Shown here: positions 1 through 12,068 of the stretch, piece after piece
Numbering within the stretch: the first letter of the stretch is position 1
Layout: each line of letters begins with the position of its first letter
Assembly (NCBI GenBank): GCA_029964075.1
Contig: CM057144.1
Span: 9,757,281 to 9,821,280, forward strand
Length of the DNA stretch: 64,000 bases
Reading direction: 5' to 3'
From: Patiria pectinifera
Lineage: Eukaryota; Echinodermata; Asteroidea; Valvatida; Asterinidae
Program-made: the position numbers and the translations under genes
Notes under the pieces: model-generated
Told to the model about the DNA's origin: nothing
Seen by the model: the letters and a program-made list of their open reading frames with translations, nothing else
Database searches by the model: none

Positions 1-123
1 ATGGCGTCACATACAGTTCAGGGGGTTGGAAAGATGCGAAATTGCCTGGGCAAAATAGATCACGTGCAGTTAAACTTCAGTTGTACATGTGCTTGTAAAC
101 ATAATGTGTGTGGGCATACATGG

Positions 124-300
124 TCAGTGGTTGATGTATGTTTAGTGGTTGATGTATGTTTAGTGGTTGATGTATGTTTAGTGGTTGATGTATGTTCAGT
201 GGTTGATGTATGTTCAGTGGTTGATGTATGTTTAGTGGTTGATGTATGTTCAATGGTTGATGTTTGTTCAGTGGTTGATGTATGTTCAATGGTTGATGTA
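124..300. repeat. 18-bp minisatellite in a cyclin B3 intron
   Basis: About ten tandem copies of an 18-bp unit, roughly GTATGTTTAGTGGTTGAT, with T/C and G/A variants between copies. The unit is a multiple of three, so both strands stay open and give artificial repeat peptides (VVDVCL/S on +, NIHQPL on -). It lies upstream of the first recognisable cyclin B3 exon and has no splice context, so I read it as intronic satellite and not as coding. No other feature is visible in positions 1-512. Confidence 0.9.
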
Positions 301-512
301 TTTCACCTGTGTATGGAGCCATTGAGGAGGTACTTTGAAAGGCAAGTCAGTTGGGCATGCAAAAGAAGGTAGAAATTGCTCGTTTTGTTGGAATAACAAA
401 GTGTACAGTGTTTGCTTTTGGTTGGGTTCAGGGTGAAAGTCCTCTCTAGCATGCTAAGAGGTTGAGAGTTGTCACCATTTCAACCCTTTGCACATTGTGA
501 TTCGTTGCTCAG

Positions 513-3500
513 ATTCACCACGATGAGCCGAAGGGACCAGCTCTGCGTCAGAGCAAGCGACGGTCCAGTGGATCACCAAAGGGACAGCAACCAACAAAGA
601 GGGCAGCCTTTGGTGACATCACCAATGTGAGTACATCCCATTAAAACCCAACAAATGTCAAATTGTGTTGTAATGTAGCAAGGGACGCAGAGAGAAATAA
701 AAGCACATGAACCCCGAATTGACTTCAACAACTATATTCTCGTGCTTATGCCTTACATACAAATTGTTTACAAAAACTTCACCAATCAACGTGTCAAATT
801 TTTTGTCTAGATACAAAAGAAAAAACATCTGAGCATAGGCACTGTGTCACTGAAGTGTCCACCAATATTTAATGCTGATGTTTTGAGTTATGAATTGTGT
901 TATGATGTATACATATTGACTGGCAATGAGGTTAATACTACTGCATGTCTATATACCCTGAGGGACTGTGAGTGACCACAAGAGGGTCTGTGAGTGACCA
1001 CAAGAGGGTCCAGTCCTATTTCTCTCGGCCTTCGGCCTCTGGAAGTAGGACCGGACAGTCTTGTCTTCACTCACAGGGTATATAGAACAGGATGAATGTT
1101 GAGAAGTCGGTGTTGAATTTGAATTCATCTACTCAAACCGTCATCCTTTTCTTTTAAACTACAAATAAATTATTATTTCTTTTTCCAATGTAGGCAAAAC
1201 TCATCAGAAAAGAAGGCACGAAGAAAGTGAATATTGTGTCTTCAAAGAAATCCACCACGGCACAGCAGGTACCCAAAATGAAGGAGCCGCTGCTGTTGGT
1301 CAAACCCAAGACAGACACGGTGACACACCCGGTGACAGACACCCAGCCTGAAGCCCAGGATGAGAGCCTTGAGATCATCTTGTCACAGGGATCCTCACAG
1401 GATTCCTCACAGGATTCACTGCCAAGTTCACAGGAATCCAGCTCATCTTCACATCAAATGCAGTCATCCTCAAGGTAGACTATGTTTACCTGTAATGTCA
1501 TACCAACTGGCAACTGGCAGGCAGCCCAAACATGCAAGCATCTTTTGCATGTTATTTTGCTCACTTTAACCCTCCCTCTCAGTGGCAAAATGGAGAGGTA
1601 CCCTATCTGTTTTGTTTAACCAAGGAATGAAATCAGTGAGTCAAGCAATTTTTCATATGTTTATTTTCACAGCTCATCTCCAGAGAGTGTGGATTTGGTG
1701 GAGTTAATGAATCAACGTAATGATGAGAAGACGACGGAGGCAGATATCAAAGACGCGGTGAGTAGATTTCAGACAAACAAAGCGCTGTCTGGTTTTTAAA
1801 GTGGACCATGATCAATGTCTCTCAGTTTTACAATAAAGCCATGTGGGATCACTGGCAATTACGTGTGCCCAGAAAAGTATTTCATGACACAAACCATGTT
1901 CAAATTGAAGATAGGAGTGGTATCAAGGTGAAGGTGGTTAAAAAAAAGTGCCTGAAATTGTGAAAATGTATCTTCATTTTTCTCTATGCAAAGCTTCCTT
2001 TGAAAACCCTCTCTCCCAAAATGTTCATTAATTAATACTTTTTGAATTTCACCCTCTTGTGGTATGATCCCAGTTTGTCACTCGGGAAAATAATTCTCAT
2101 TCATGTAACTGATTGCAAACTAAATTTAAATTTGGTCAGTTGGAGCAGTATTTAAAAACAGCCAGTTGTTTCAGCTAATGGTTTGTTCCTAACCATCTTG
2201 AATGCAGAATACAGAATGCTTGATCCTATCATTAAGTAACAATTAAGAAGGATATTTCATAATGTTTTGGCAGTTTTGATTTTGAATGTTTGCAAATGTT
2301 TTCCATACCTTTAACCACTTATTAGATGTTTTTCCCTGTGAATGCTTTGACGGTGTTACTATGTATTTGTGTTGGTTTGGAGCAGGTTGCAGCAATCACT
2401 TTACAAGAATCACCCGACTACAATGACATTGACGAAGAGAACAAAGGTGATCCCAACCAGTCACCGATCTATGCGCAGGATATCTTCAACTACCTCAAAG
2501 AACGAGAGGTGAGGGCATGGTGTAACTGTTAGCTGGTACCAATACTACTCAGTACTAAGCCTTCGGTTATCAGGAAATTCACTACTACATGACAAATGCA
2601 TATAGTTCAAGAAATCTACCAGGCCGTTTAAAATCATTCGTATGCAGCAATTAAAGCAAAAAATAAGAAAAACTGTATGACTGTTTTCCTTGAAAAAGGG
2701 CCCTAAGGTACAGAACTGCAAGCAAACAACAGTTGTGTTTTTTTTCCTGATTAATTAATGGAAACTGAATTGCTATTGGTAAGTGTACACACTGCAACAC
2801 CTATGACTGTAGATGCTCTGCTTCGGTGCTTTGTTGATATTAACATGCCAACTTTCATTAGACAAGACAAATCACTTAACGATAGGACTTGTTAAACACT
2901 TTTCCCTAGACCAGTATCTAAAGCACTGACATGATCCAGTGCATATACTTCAAACCCCGTTTATACAACATACGTCCATTTGCTGCACTATCCCAATCCT
3001 CTACTCTTCTTTTTCCTCAGTATATTCAAATTTTCATTTTGTATCTTACAGCTAAGAACCCCCATAGAGTCCTACTTTGACCAGCAGCCAGAGGTGAACC
3101 GTCACATGAGGGCGGTGTTGGTGGATTGGCTGGTGGAGGTCCAGGAGAACTTTGAGCTGAACCATGAGACATTGTACCTGGCTGTCAAGCTGGTAGATCG
3201 CTACCTGATGAAGAAGAAAGTGACAAGAGATATCCTTCAGTTGCTGGGGGCAACGTCACTCTTTATTGCCTGTAAATACGACGTGAGTTGCCATTTGCAA
3301 GCTATTCCCCCCCACCCCCCCCAATAATTGTCGGTCATATTGCTTCTGTATAAATCCTCCGGATGTGATAATGATCTTTTGCTTTAAAACTACAATATAT
3401 TGGACATACGCTGTCTAACAGACTGTTACATTGTCAGATCATGCCAAATTTTCTAGGAAATTTTCAAATTGATACTGACTATCAGACACTGGAAATTTTT

Positions 3501-6024
3501 ACTTGGAAATTTTCAGTGCAGATTTGCCATTTTTCTGAGATTGTGAAATATTAAATGAAACAATAAGATTTTGGGGAATAATTTATACCTCTAGAGTTAA
3601 AATATTTCTTCATTACGTAGTTAAAGTAATCAAATACATAGTAGTGAAACTGAGAAAAAAATATACCAAGTGGGTATGGTACTGGGCTGTTGACCCCCCC
3701 CCCCCCACCCAACTTGGGTTCTATTTGTGGTGAATTAACCAGATGTTGATATTTTGTGGATCTGATTTCAGGAGCGTTGCCCACCTGCCCTGGATGACTT
3801 CAAGTACATCTGTGATGATGCCTATGAGAGGCAGCAGTTTATTGATACAGAGATGGTCATCCTGTCTTTGCTGGACTTTGATCTAGGCATTCCGCTATCC
3901 TACCGATTCCTCAGAAGATATGCAAAGGTAAACCTGCAAGTTCTTATGTTCTTGAAAACAGGGCTTGTAGGGCCAAATATTTGAAAGCCAGTGCCAAAAT
4001 TAGAAAAGCAAAAATTTGCAGTTACAATTCGAAAAGCTGGTTTTTTTTTAAAGCTTGAGTTAAGTAATGTTTATCATTTTACATGTTTGTGGTTAAAAAT
4101 AATTGGTAGAAATAGTTTCCATTAACCCAAATGGGCATGAGTATCCTATGTGTGCAGCCATTCTTGGCATACTTTCATGGCTCTGCTTACCAGAATTGAA
4201 ATATTTCTGCTTACTGTAGCAGAAAATTCACGCTTGCGGTTTGTATATTCGTAGGTAAGTATGGATTCTGAGCTGCCAAGGTATTCACAGATTGTCTGCG
4301 TTATAGCTCTGTAAGCACAGAATAGCGATTGGAAGTGCAGTCTTTTGATGTTAGCTAAGCCCTGAATATTGGGACTGGCTTACTGGTGTTTATAACTTAC
4401 GAAGTCTTTGCACCATTGACTTGATAAAAATGTTGGCTGTTAAATTTGAAAATCAATTATTAAAATCCGATTTGACTTTTTCTAATGGGACGTCAACTAG
4501 AAGTCCTGATTACCAGTTCGCCTGTCGCACCACAAAGTGACGTATGGTGTGCACAAAACCCATAGACGATTCGTCACTTCGTGGTACATCCAACGAATTC
4601 TTACCCAACATTTGGTCTTGATCAATGTTCTCGTTGGGTTTGTTTGTTCATGACAGTGTGCTCATGCCTCCATGGAGACCCTGACTCTAGCTCGCTTCAT
4701 CTTGGAGCAATCGTTGATGGACGCTCAGTTCCTTGAGACGAGGGACTCAATGATAGCAGCGGCTGCACTCTTACTGGCATTCAAGATGACCAAGACAGGA
4801 GAATGGGTATGTCAAACATCCATAGGTGTTGCCTTGTAGAGATTACCACATCTGAGTCTGATTACTTCTGTCTGATTTCCAGTCTATTCAAAAGTGGACT
4901 TGATTCAGACTTGATTACTAGTCTAAACTTAGTCCCACAATACCTGCAGTAAATATGAAAAATGTCCCCAAAAGAGGTGTCACAATGAAATACCAGCCCT
5001 TTTGGCTAGAAACCACCCTCAATCCATGTTTAAATTGGATTCAGCCTCAATCCTCCAAAATCATCCGTTATTTCTTGAATTTGTTCGGTCAAGGGGAGAC
5101 CACTGCCTCAATCCTTCAAAATCCTCCAACATTCATTGTAAATATATTAAGGGCGGTGTCAATGATATCCAGAAACAGTGGAGATGGTATCCAATATATA
5201 ACATGGGCCTCTATGCTGGGTACAGCCTACGACCTCGACACAATGTACCATCCAAAATCACCTTTTTTTGGTCCTTCAGCCTCAATCATTAAAAATCATC
5301 CAAAACCACTTGGAGGATTAAGGAGGGCTACTGAAAGTCACACATGAATTTTGAACAGCCTTTACTGGTATGTCTAAGACATAATGTATGCATCCATTTA
5401 CATACCTGTATACATCTAGCATGTGTATACACACAGTCTAAATTGTTGGTTCCTAGTATTTCATGCTGTGTATGGATTACATTTGATGCTTTCATTTGCT
5501 ATTATCCATCAGGATGCCACCCTTCAGCACTACTCAGGCTACAAGGAATCTGAACTGATGGACCTGACTCGTCAGCTGAACTCCATGCTGGCCGCTACAC
5601 CCAACAAGCAGCTCATGACCATCAGAAACAAATACTCACACAAGTAAGTGTCTCATTAGGTAGATAAATCATTGCTTTAAATCACCCTGTACAATACAAC
5701 TAGGACTTCCAAGATTGTTTTTGTGAATTGTTTAACACTTTGTTTAAGTTTATTTGGGTATACAATAATTCTTCAAGGCAATCAGGGTTTGGGAGAAAAC
5801 AATTTCCATTTCCACGTTTTCTGTTTAATTGGGACTGGTTTCACAGCTTGTGCTCAGTTATCAGTATTTTGTTAGCATTATTACTGCATAGCAGCTCGGC
5901 TCGGGACTAAAAATGATTTGATGAAATGAATTTCACTGTTTCTATGCCATTTGTACTATATTTGTTCTGCAGAGTTTTCTATGAAGTTGCCAAGCTCCCA
6001 GCCCTAGATGTGCTCCAGTTATAA
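513..6024 (+). CDS. CCNB3: Cyclin B3, 3' part of gene (9 exons)
   Basis: G2/mitotic cyclin B3, the activating subunit of a CDK, acting in the nucleus at M phase and destroyed by APC/C. Exons: 513-626, 1194-1474, 1673-1757, 2386-2508, 3052-3282, 3772-3927, 4657-4806, 5513-5643, 5973-6024. All introns are GT-AG, phases agree, and the join gives 440 residues plus stop. The first exon here ends in a destruction box (RAAFGDITN). Exon 2 is a Ser/Gln-rich linker. Exon 4 leads to the cyclin fold. Exon 5 holds the N-terminal cyclin box (MRAVLVDWLVEVQ, FIACKYD). Exon 6 carries ERCPPALDDFKYICDDAY, which is diagnostic of B3 as against B1/B2. Exons 7-9 are the C-terminal cyclin fold, ending KLPALDVLQL. 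The initiator exon is not seen and should lie left of position 1. The long vertebrate-type expanded exon is absent, as usual in invertebrates. Confidence 0.95.
948..1086. mobile_element. Small foldback element (MITE-like)
   Basis: About 139 bp in a cyclin B3 intron, bounded by the inverted 13-mer TCTATATACCCTG / CAGGGTATATAGA. A subterminal TGTGAGTGA is also inverted. On the left a 22-bp stretch containing GTGAGTGACCACAAGAGGGT occurs twice in tandem. The centre is a GGCCTTCGGCC hairpin, and the palindrome at 9527-9663 has a similar centre. No coding capacity and no target duplication that I could fix. Confidence 0.65.
2110..2310. repeat. Diverged dispersed repeat, related to 18058-18296
   Basis: This intronic stretch shares an ordered set of words with 18058-18296: GGTCAGTTGG, CAGTATTTAAAAACAGCCAG, ATTTCATAATG, GGCAGTTTTGATTTTGAATG and TGCAAATGTT. 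The second copy carries a perfect 34-bp palindrome that is missing here. Identity is low and the boundaries are approximate. Confidence 0.4.
4985..5340. mobile_element. Element with AATCCTCCAAAA word arrays
   Basis: Intronic block in cyclin B3 with repeated variants of CCTCAATCCTCCAAAATC on the left (5044, 5107) and CTCAATCATTAAAAATCATCC plus the inverse TTGGAGGATTAAGGAGGG on the right. The same word appears at 54618-54915 in UBXN7 and a variant at 15934-16038 in IWS1. Overlapping open frames here (130 and 96 residues) are by-products of the repeat. Confidence 0.5.
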
Positions 6025-8024
6025 TGAAGACTTCAAGACTGCAATCCCTTGAATTCACCTTGTTTACGTTTGATGATTACATGCGAGGAAACACAAGTCG
6101 GACAGGCGGAGCGTAAAGGAACAAACGCAGAGCTGTGGTGCTTTTTACAAGCTTTGCAAAGGGGTTTTGTCAGTGATTTTGTAAAGGAGGAAGCGTCTTC
6201 AATTGTGCTATCCTTTCAGTGATGAATTGGACATTTGAAAGAGGTGATCATTGACAATTGTGTTTGTATTTACGTCTTTAAAATGCAGTTTGAAATTGAA
6301 TCTCACAACAGAAAACAATTTTTTTTTAGCAAGCACGTTGAAAACTTTGGTTAAAATCATGCCATATGTTCACTGAGGATGAGCTAAGGGAACAATGCTT
6401 CAAAGAAATGGATGGGCAACCTCTAATACCACAGCAACAGTCAGTTGTCATTGATGTACAGCTCAGTGCAAATGAACCTCTGTAACCCAACACACTTGAT
6501 ATTAACTTTAAAAAAAATGAATGTCACAGACCAATGTGTTGAAGAATATTTGAAACAGTTTTTAAAAATGCAGATACATGTACGTGAACATGTTTTTTCT
6601 AAAACATGTCTGTTTTTGCCATGTCATTTTTTACCAATTCTTTTAAATTCACTTTTATCATGACTGCAGTTATCCGCGCTCTCGTGCAATTATTTCTTAA
6701 TCAGTTTTACACAAAGAGCCTGTCGACTTTTTAAACCTTTTTTGACTTGGTAAAATTAATGATAACACTTTTTTTATATGATGCCAATTATGTTCATCCA
6801 CTAAAAACATACACTGTCTCCTTTTTTTGTATTTTAAAATCTTATCATTGGCAAGAGCAACTCTTTATTGATGAACTGGAATGTTTTACCATCGGGCTGA
6901 CGATTGGTCGTTTTAAGTTCCCTCTAAATCATGATTTTGAACTGCATATATTCTCTGTGTGTGGTTTTTGTTGTACAGTTTGTAAATATGTATTTTCAGT
7001 AGTAACGGAAAATTGGCTTTGATGACCTTTGCCAAGTCAGGGAGCAAAAAAGACCAATGCAGTTGTAAAAAAATGTTCCTTCTAAAAAAAACCATGTCAA
7101 GTATTTTGGTGGTGTGAAATTTTTATTTCTTAGTTTTCTCTTTTTACATTTTCGTGTACATAAACCAGGCACATTTTTATACAGGAAAAGTGCATTTGTT
7201 GGGTGTTTCATCTCTTGTGAAACACCAATCTCATTTGTCAACACAGACATATTGTCAGTACAACATAAAATTATTTGGAATGGTAGGATCCCCAAACTGT
7301 CTCGTAATGCAGACCTGCATTGCTACCTTATGGCTTTCAGATTTTCGCATTCTAATGATCAAAATGTGTCCATTATTTTAAGGGTGCTAAGGTAATATCC
7401 TCGTCATTATAAATGAGACTAGTTTGGACTCAAGAGACTAGTTTCTGCAGAAAGAATGTGTCATTTGAATCATGTAAACTTTCATTCAGCATCACATCAG
7501 TGTCTTCCAAATATCTTTGGTTTTTTTTCTTTCTCAAATGAAGTGTTTGCAAATTCATTCTCATTAATCGCAGTCCAACATTACAAAATTAACATTTAGA
7601 AACTGTTGGATTTAATCAAAATACATGTATATAAACGTTCAAGACAGTCCCTACCTAAAAAAAATACCAATTTGTGAAGAAAAAGGTGAATCAATCAACA
7701 ATGTCGGTAACAATTCTCACAAACTTTCCAGTTTCTTGAACCCAGGGATTAAAAAAACCCAGAAAATTAAATCACTTTGGTATTGGAGAACTTGCTGGAT
7801 TTTTTTTTGTCTCAATGTTTCACATGGATTTCTGTTGATATTTATGATTCAGTTATTTCCAAATTTTAGGCCTTACGGTATTACCATTAAATAACGGGTT
7901 TCAAACTTTTGTAAATAGAATTTTAGAGTTTCAAATGATTTGAGCACCACTCACTGTCAGTGTGTGGACAAGTCATTTGAAGCATTAAATGGTGCATTGT
8001 CTTATAAAACTGAAGAGAAATAAA
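6025..8024 (+). other. Probable cyclin B3 3' UTR
   Basis: AT-rich sequence after the cyclin B3 stop with no further coding signal and no splice-bounded exon. An AATAAA hexamer lies at 8019-8024 and is the candidate polyadenylation signal. The exact 3' end cannot be set without transcripts. Several short open frames (for example 6747-7022 and 7114-7395) lack protein-like composition and are not supported. Confidence 0.4.
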
Positions 8025-8567
8025 ATATGAATGGTATAATGTAAATCTTTAACTTCGTTATTTTCAAAGACGTAATTCTGTTGAGTAAAGCTTGATATTG
8101 TGAAGGACCAAACACAATCTGCGTCCCCAGCAGTGTGTTGTGCTCATCTTGACATTAGTACCGAGCGTTCTGTTCAAAAACAAGTATTCTGACACCTAAA
8201 AAATGAGAGATAACGCATTTGCGTTGGCTTCTGGCTGCCTCAAATGGCATCCTCTTATTTTGGAATTTTGAGACTCGGCTCAGCTGGAAAATTGAAATAG
8301 TTTTGTGATGGATAAAAATACACAAGTCTTAAATATGAAGGCCTCGATAGGAAGGATGCTGTTTAGTTCAATTTGAACGGTGAATACAAGAGTTTATCCA
8401 ATCGAGAAAGTGCTATCCCCTAATTTCTGCTATACCTAAAAAAGACACTTGCAATTTACAACATGAAGCAATTTACAACATAGAGCAGCATCTGTTCTAT
8501 TTGCACAAACAAAAGAGGGTGCTGTGTGGCCGAAAGAGAAAGACACTTCACATTGCGTTAGTCCATA

Positions 8568-8612
8568 GGGGAGTAATTGCAGAATACCTCAGAAATACAC
8601 CCCTAAAATGAA
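8568..8612. repeat. Terminal fragment of the GGAGTAATTGCAG element family
   Basis: GGAGTAATTGCAGAATACC followed by a diverged CAGAAATACACCCCTAAAAT. This matches the left end of the element at 31708-32865 and the fragment at 45340-45395. Only one end is present. Confidence 0.5.
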
Positions 8613-8863
8613 CACACGGCAGGTAAGGTTTGCCTTAACAAGGGAGGAATGAGTTGGTTCTCACTGCACCCTTCTAAAGGAAGATGTGGCAATCAGCCAC
8701 TGCACGCAAATTTTGTTTCCATTGGAAGGTGAAACAATGAATAATTCAGTACTTTTTATAGGAAAATTATGTTTACTCATGAAAAGAGAATGACTTGAAC
8801 AACATTGTTATCATTTAGTCAGGTTACATTACAGCATTGGAAAAAAAAATGGCTGTGGTCAAG

Positions 8864-8936
8864 TTGCCACAATAGCCTAGTGGATATTGAGATGAGCTAT
8901 GGATCGAAAGATCTCTGGTTCGTATCCACCGATGCC
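8864..8936 (+). repeat. tRNA-like sequence, probably a SINE head
   Basis: Has an A-box match (TAGCCTAGTGG) and a B-box match (GGTTCGTATCC) at tRNA-like spacing. The T stem (TCTGG/CCACC) is imperfect and the acceptor stem does not pair well. I read it as a tRNA-derived SINE or tRNA pseudogene, not a working tRNA. No anticodon is assigned. Confidence 0.45.
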
Positions 8937-9526
8937 CCTATTTAATTGACTGTTTTTCTTCTCCAAAATTTAACAGCTATTTTTTTTCTGCATGATTTCC
9001 CATTTTTAGCATTTTTACCAAAGCGGGGATACTTGTGGATGGACTCCATGGCTTGTGTGCTACCTTGTAAATTGGTCCCAAATACAGAGTACATTGTATG
9101 CCAAGTCTCTGATATTTCACCGCCTTATGAAGCAGTTTTTTATTGTTAGGCAAATTAGGACCGGGTTATGGGGACTTTCTGCTGTCCTCACAGCGTCTTC
9201 AGTCCCCATAATACCGTGGGACAACTTGTGTACATGTACAGGGTTCCTTAAGGGGTAGAAAACACAATAGAACAGTAAACCCCATAAGGAAGTCTTTAGA
9301 AATCTATCTACCCCATAAGGGGAATGCTATGGAGTTTGAGATTTCAGTAGGAACAAAGGAGAACAAAAGAAGGGAAACAAAGGTCTTCCCCAAAAAGTAT
9401 ATGCGTGTCATGCACACATGGCAGTGTCGACTGCCCACTCACTGGTAAGGGAAAATCTGTTCATTGACAGCTCATGAAATTAGAGGTCACTGTAGCATCC
9501 TTGGATAGGGCGGTGGATAATATTAG

Positions 9527-9663
9527 TTATCTTGCGAGCGCGAGTGAAACACGGAATAATGTAGTGCGTCTGTGTCCCACATACCACGAGGCCGAAGGCC
9601 GAGTGGTATGTGGGACACAGACGCACTACATTTTCCGTGTTTCCACGAGCGCGAGCGCGATAA
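9527..9663. repeat. 137-bp near-perfect hairpin
   Basis: Long inverted repeat whose arms read TTATC-GCGAGCGCGAG, then GTAGTGCGTCTGTGTCCCAC, then ATACCAC. The centre is GAGGCCGAAGGCCGAG. The arms differ at only a few positions, so it would fold into a long stem. It looks like a recent foldback MITE; no target duplication was fixed. Confidence 0.75.
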
Positions 9664-9667
9664 CGAA

Positions 9668-9906
9668 TTTATCTTCAAGCAAACTTGACGCACAGTAAAG
9701 TTGGAACACGCATGCTGTGTAACCTACGCGCAACTGTTGAATTCACAGTGAATTGTGCAGCACTAATCGCGTCACGTAGGCTTAGAATAGCGCAATACGC
9801 GGAGTGCGGTATAGACCGTAGCCGTGCGGTATGGTTATATGTAGCACGGCTTGTTGCCATGGATCGACCAATCAGGATCGAGGATTCAAGTTTGCTTGAA
9901 GATAAA
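9668..9906. mobile_element. MITE with 21-bp perfect terminal inverted repeats
   Basis: About 239 bp bounded by TTTATCTTCAAGCAAACTTG(A) on the left and its exact inverse on the right. The interior is CG-rich and has no coding sequence. It directly abuts the hairpin at 9527-9663, so one may have inserted next to the other. Confidence 0.75.
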
Positions 9907-10007
9907 AGAGAATATCACATCTCCCTGAACACATAACCATTTGTGCCAACTCAAAAAAGATTATACTGCACTCGATGCCAGCTTTACAAAGTCCAATTCT
10001 TTTAACC

Positions 10008-12068
10008 TTTATTTACAAAAAGTGTGACATTCCGAACAAAATTTAGTCTTTATCATTTTGATACAGATCAATATCCTGTCCAACACCCAATGCAACAGAT
10101 AGTCATCTTGATCTTACTTATACATACATGTCACTCAAATACCTGAGTGCCGTTCCATTTAGCCACTCTTCCACACAAATTCACTTGGCCAATAGCTATG
10201 CATCCCCACATTAAAAAACAAAATTGAAGAAATTTTCCAAAACTTCCTTAAATGTTGTTAAAGAAACTGAGCTGTTTCCAGCATACAGGTTCTCCACAGC
10301 CCATAGGATCATTTGTGATTTTTGCTCAGACACTTTCCAACAAATATTTAAAACCCAACTTCAAGTCATAATGAGACTGATAGGATACACCCTATGGAAT
10401 TAATCTTACCCAAATTTAGGAGGAAAGAAATCAGTGTAGGTTATTTTACTAAATGATAAATTGTCAAACTCGGGTCCTTTGTACAAATGCGAACCTGAAG
10501 TGTTATTCTGGGCCCTATTTCATAGGTCTCATTCTGCTAACCACAAACGTTGGCTGACAGCGGCAAACATTTGCTTACCAGAAACAGCTTACCAGACACG
10601 AAGTCATGCAATGTATATATCACAAATGTAGTTAAGTCATAGAGCTATATTACATTACTAGAGTGCTTACTCCTCATTCTTACGCGCGAAGATACTTTGA
10701 AGCCGTCCTGCGCGCAAACATTTTGAATTCACGTGCGTGTTTGTAGAACATAATGAAAAGATGGATTTTGAAAGTGTTCTCTAAATGTACTGCGCAAGAA
10801 CAACTTACGCAAACAACTTAAGCTCGTCATGACAGTTATAAAACATCATGGCAAAAATCATCTGCAGTGGATACGCGCACGCGTTTGCGTTGTTTGTGCA
10901 AGGCAAAATGCAACGTTCATTTACTCATTGTGCGTTTCAGTTTTGGGCATACATGCATAGGTTCCAATAACGCACCTGTATAGAATACAAATGCAGATAT
11001 GCAAATAGCTGTACACAAGTTTTGAGTTTTCCCATAGGTTTGTGCACAAACATGGATGCGCCCAGCAGGCATCACTTTGTACAACCAGTCAGCACTCTAG
11101 TAATTTAATATACATGTAGCTCTATGAGTAAAGTCTATCACAAGTCTAGTCCAAGAAAAACACAATCCTAAAAGTGTCGGTGTTTGGCAAGCAGATGTAG
11201 AAAACGGAAAATTTTAGCCCCGACAGAAGCATTGCATTCATTGTGTGTCGGCCATTTTGGAAAACACAGTAAACAACTCAGGAAGACTGTTGGCCTTTGT
11301 TGCCAACGTGCGCCAACAGTCGTTCCCACGGACCCCTGAAGGCAAACGGATATCCAACGATTTGTTATTATTAAAGAAGTACTGTTTCCATCCACTTGCA
11401 ACCTTTTCGTTTTTTCAATACACTGTATCCAAATGTACATGATTCCTCTGAAATAAGAGGGATTGATAAGACCACATGATTCTGCGAAAAGATTGTGACA
11501 TTTATATTACCCAATCTTCCATCCAACATTTCAGGTATTTCTGCCTTTTAAAAAAAAAACAAATCGTTCAATTCACTCTCATTACCCAAGGTTAAAAATG
11601 TTGCTTTAAACCTAGATTAGGGTCATGTCAGCAAAGAGATAATAAACAAAACAAAACAAAACTTGTAATTTCTAAAAACCAATACTTTAGATAAAAGCTT
11701 TTCAGCAATTTCCCCCATTCTCCCCCCCCCCCTAAAAAAATCTCTTGGGAGTTAAATTCCTGGATCTTTCCCTGATCTTGAGAAAAGGGGTGGGAGTTAG
11801 GTTGGAGATGGGGAAAGAACAGTATAAATCGATCCGCACAGACTCATGGCAGTCCCAAATAATGTCAAGAAGCACTGTGACAACGTGTGTGCAAATCAAC
11901 TGTTCAACGACGTTTACTGAAACCAATAGCTGACAAAATACTTCCACTATTACTGGGGGCCTCCATGAGAGCACAGTGATACTGTTTGTAGTTTATACCA
12001 TTTCCTTCCCCCAACTCCACCCATCCCAACCCCCTTTTTTCCAATAGCACCCTTGTGGTTTCACCCTT
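10008..12068 (-). other. Probable IWS1 3' UTR with embedded MITE
   Basis: Sequence downstream (to the left) of the IWS1 stop. A minus-strand AATAAA at 10008-10013 is one candidate polyadenylation signal, about 2 kb from the stop. The stretch includes a MITE at 10637-11127, which would then be transcribed. No coding exon is visible. The real 3' end could be closer to the stop. Confidence 0.3.
10637..11127. mobile_element. MITE with TCATAGAGCTA termini
   Basis: About 490 bp with imperfect terminal inverted repeats: TCATAGAGCTATATTACATT on the left against AATTTAATATACATGTAGCTCTATGA on the right, and a shared inner ACTAGAGTGCT / GCACTCTAGT. A truncated relative of the right half, sharing GCACAAACATGGATGCG and CTCTAGTAATTT, lies at 59095-59215. 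Confidence 0.7.

Larger units (their letters stand above)
8025..10007. other. Convergent intergenic region
   Basis: Gap between the presumed cyclin B3 and IWS1 transcript ends. It holds a terminal fragment of the GGAGTAATTGCAG family (8568-8612), a tRNA-like sequence (8864-8936) and two inverted-repeat structures (9527-9663, 9668-9906), each listed separately. No gene is visible. Confidence 0.5.

Noticed and set aside
1-372. 123-residue open frame with VVDVC repeats
   Set aside because: It is read from an 18-bp minisatellite that is open on both strands, has no splice context and is not similar to cyclin B3.
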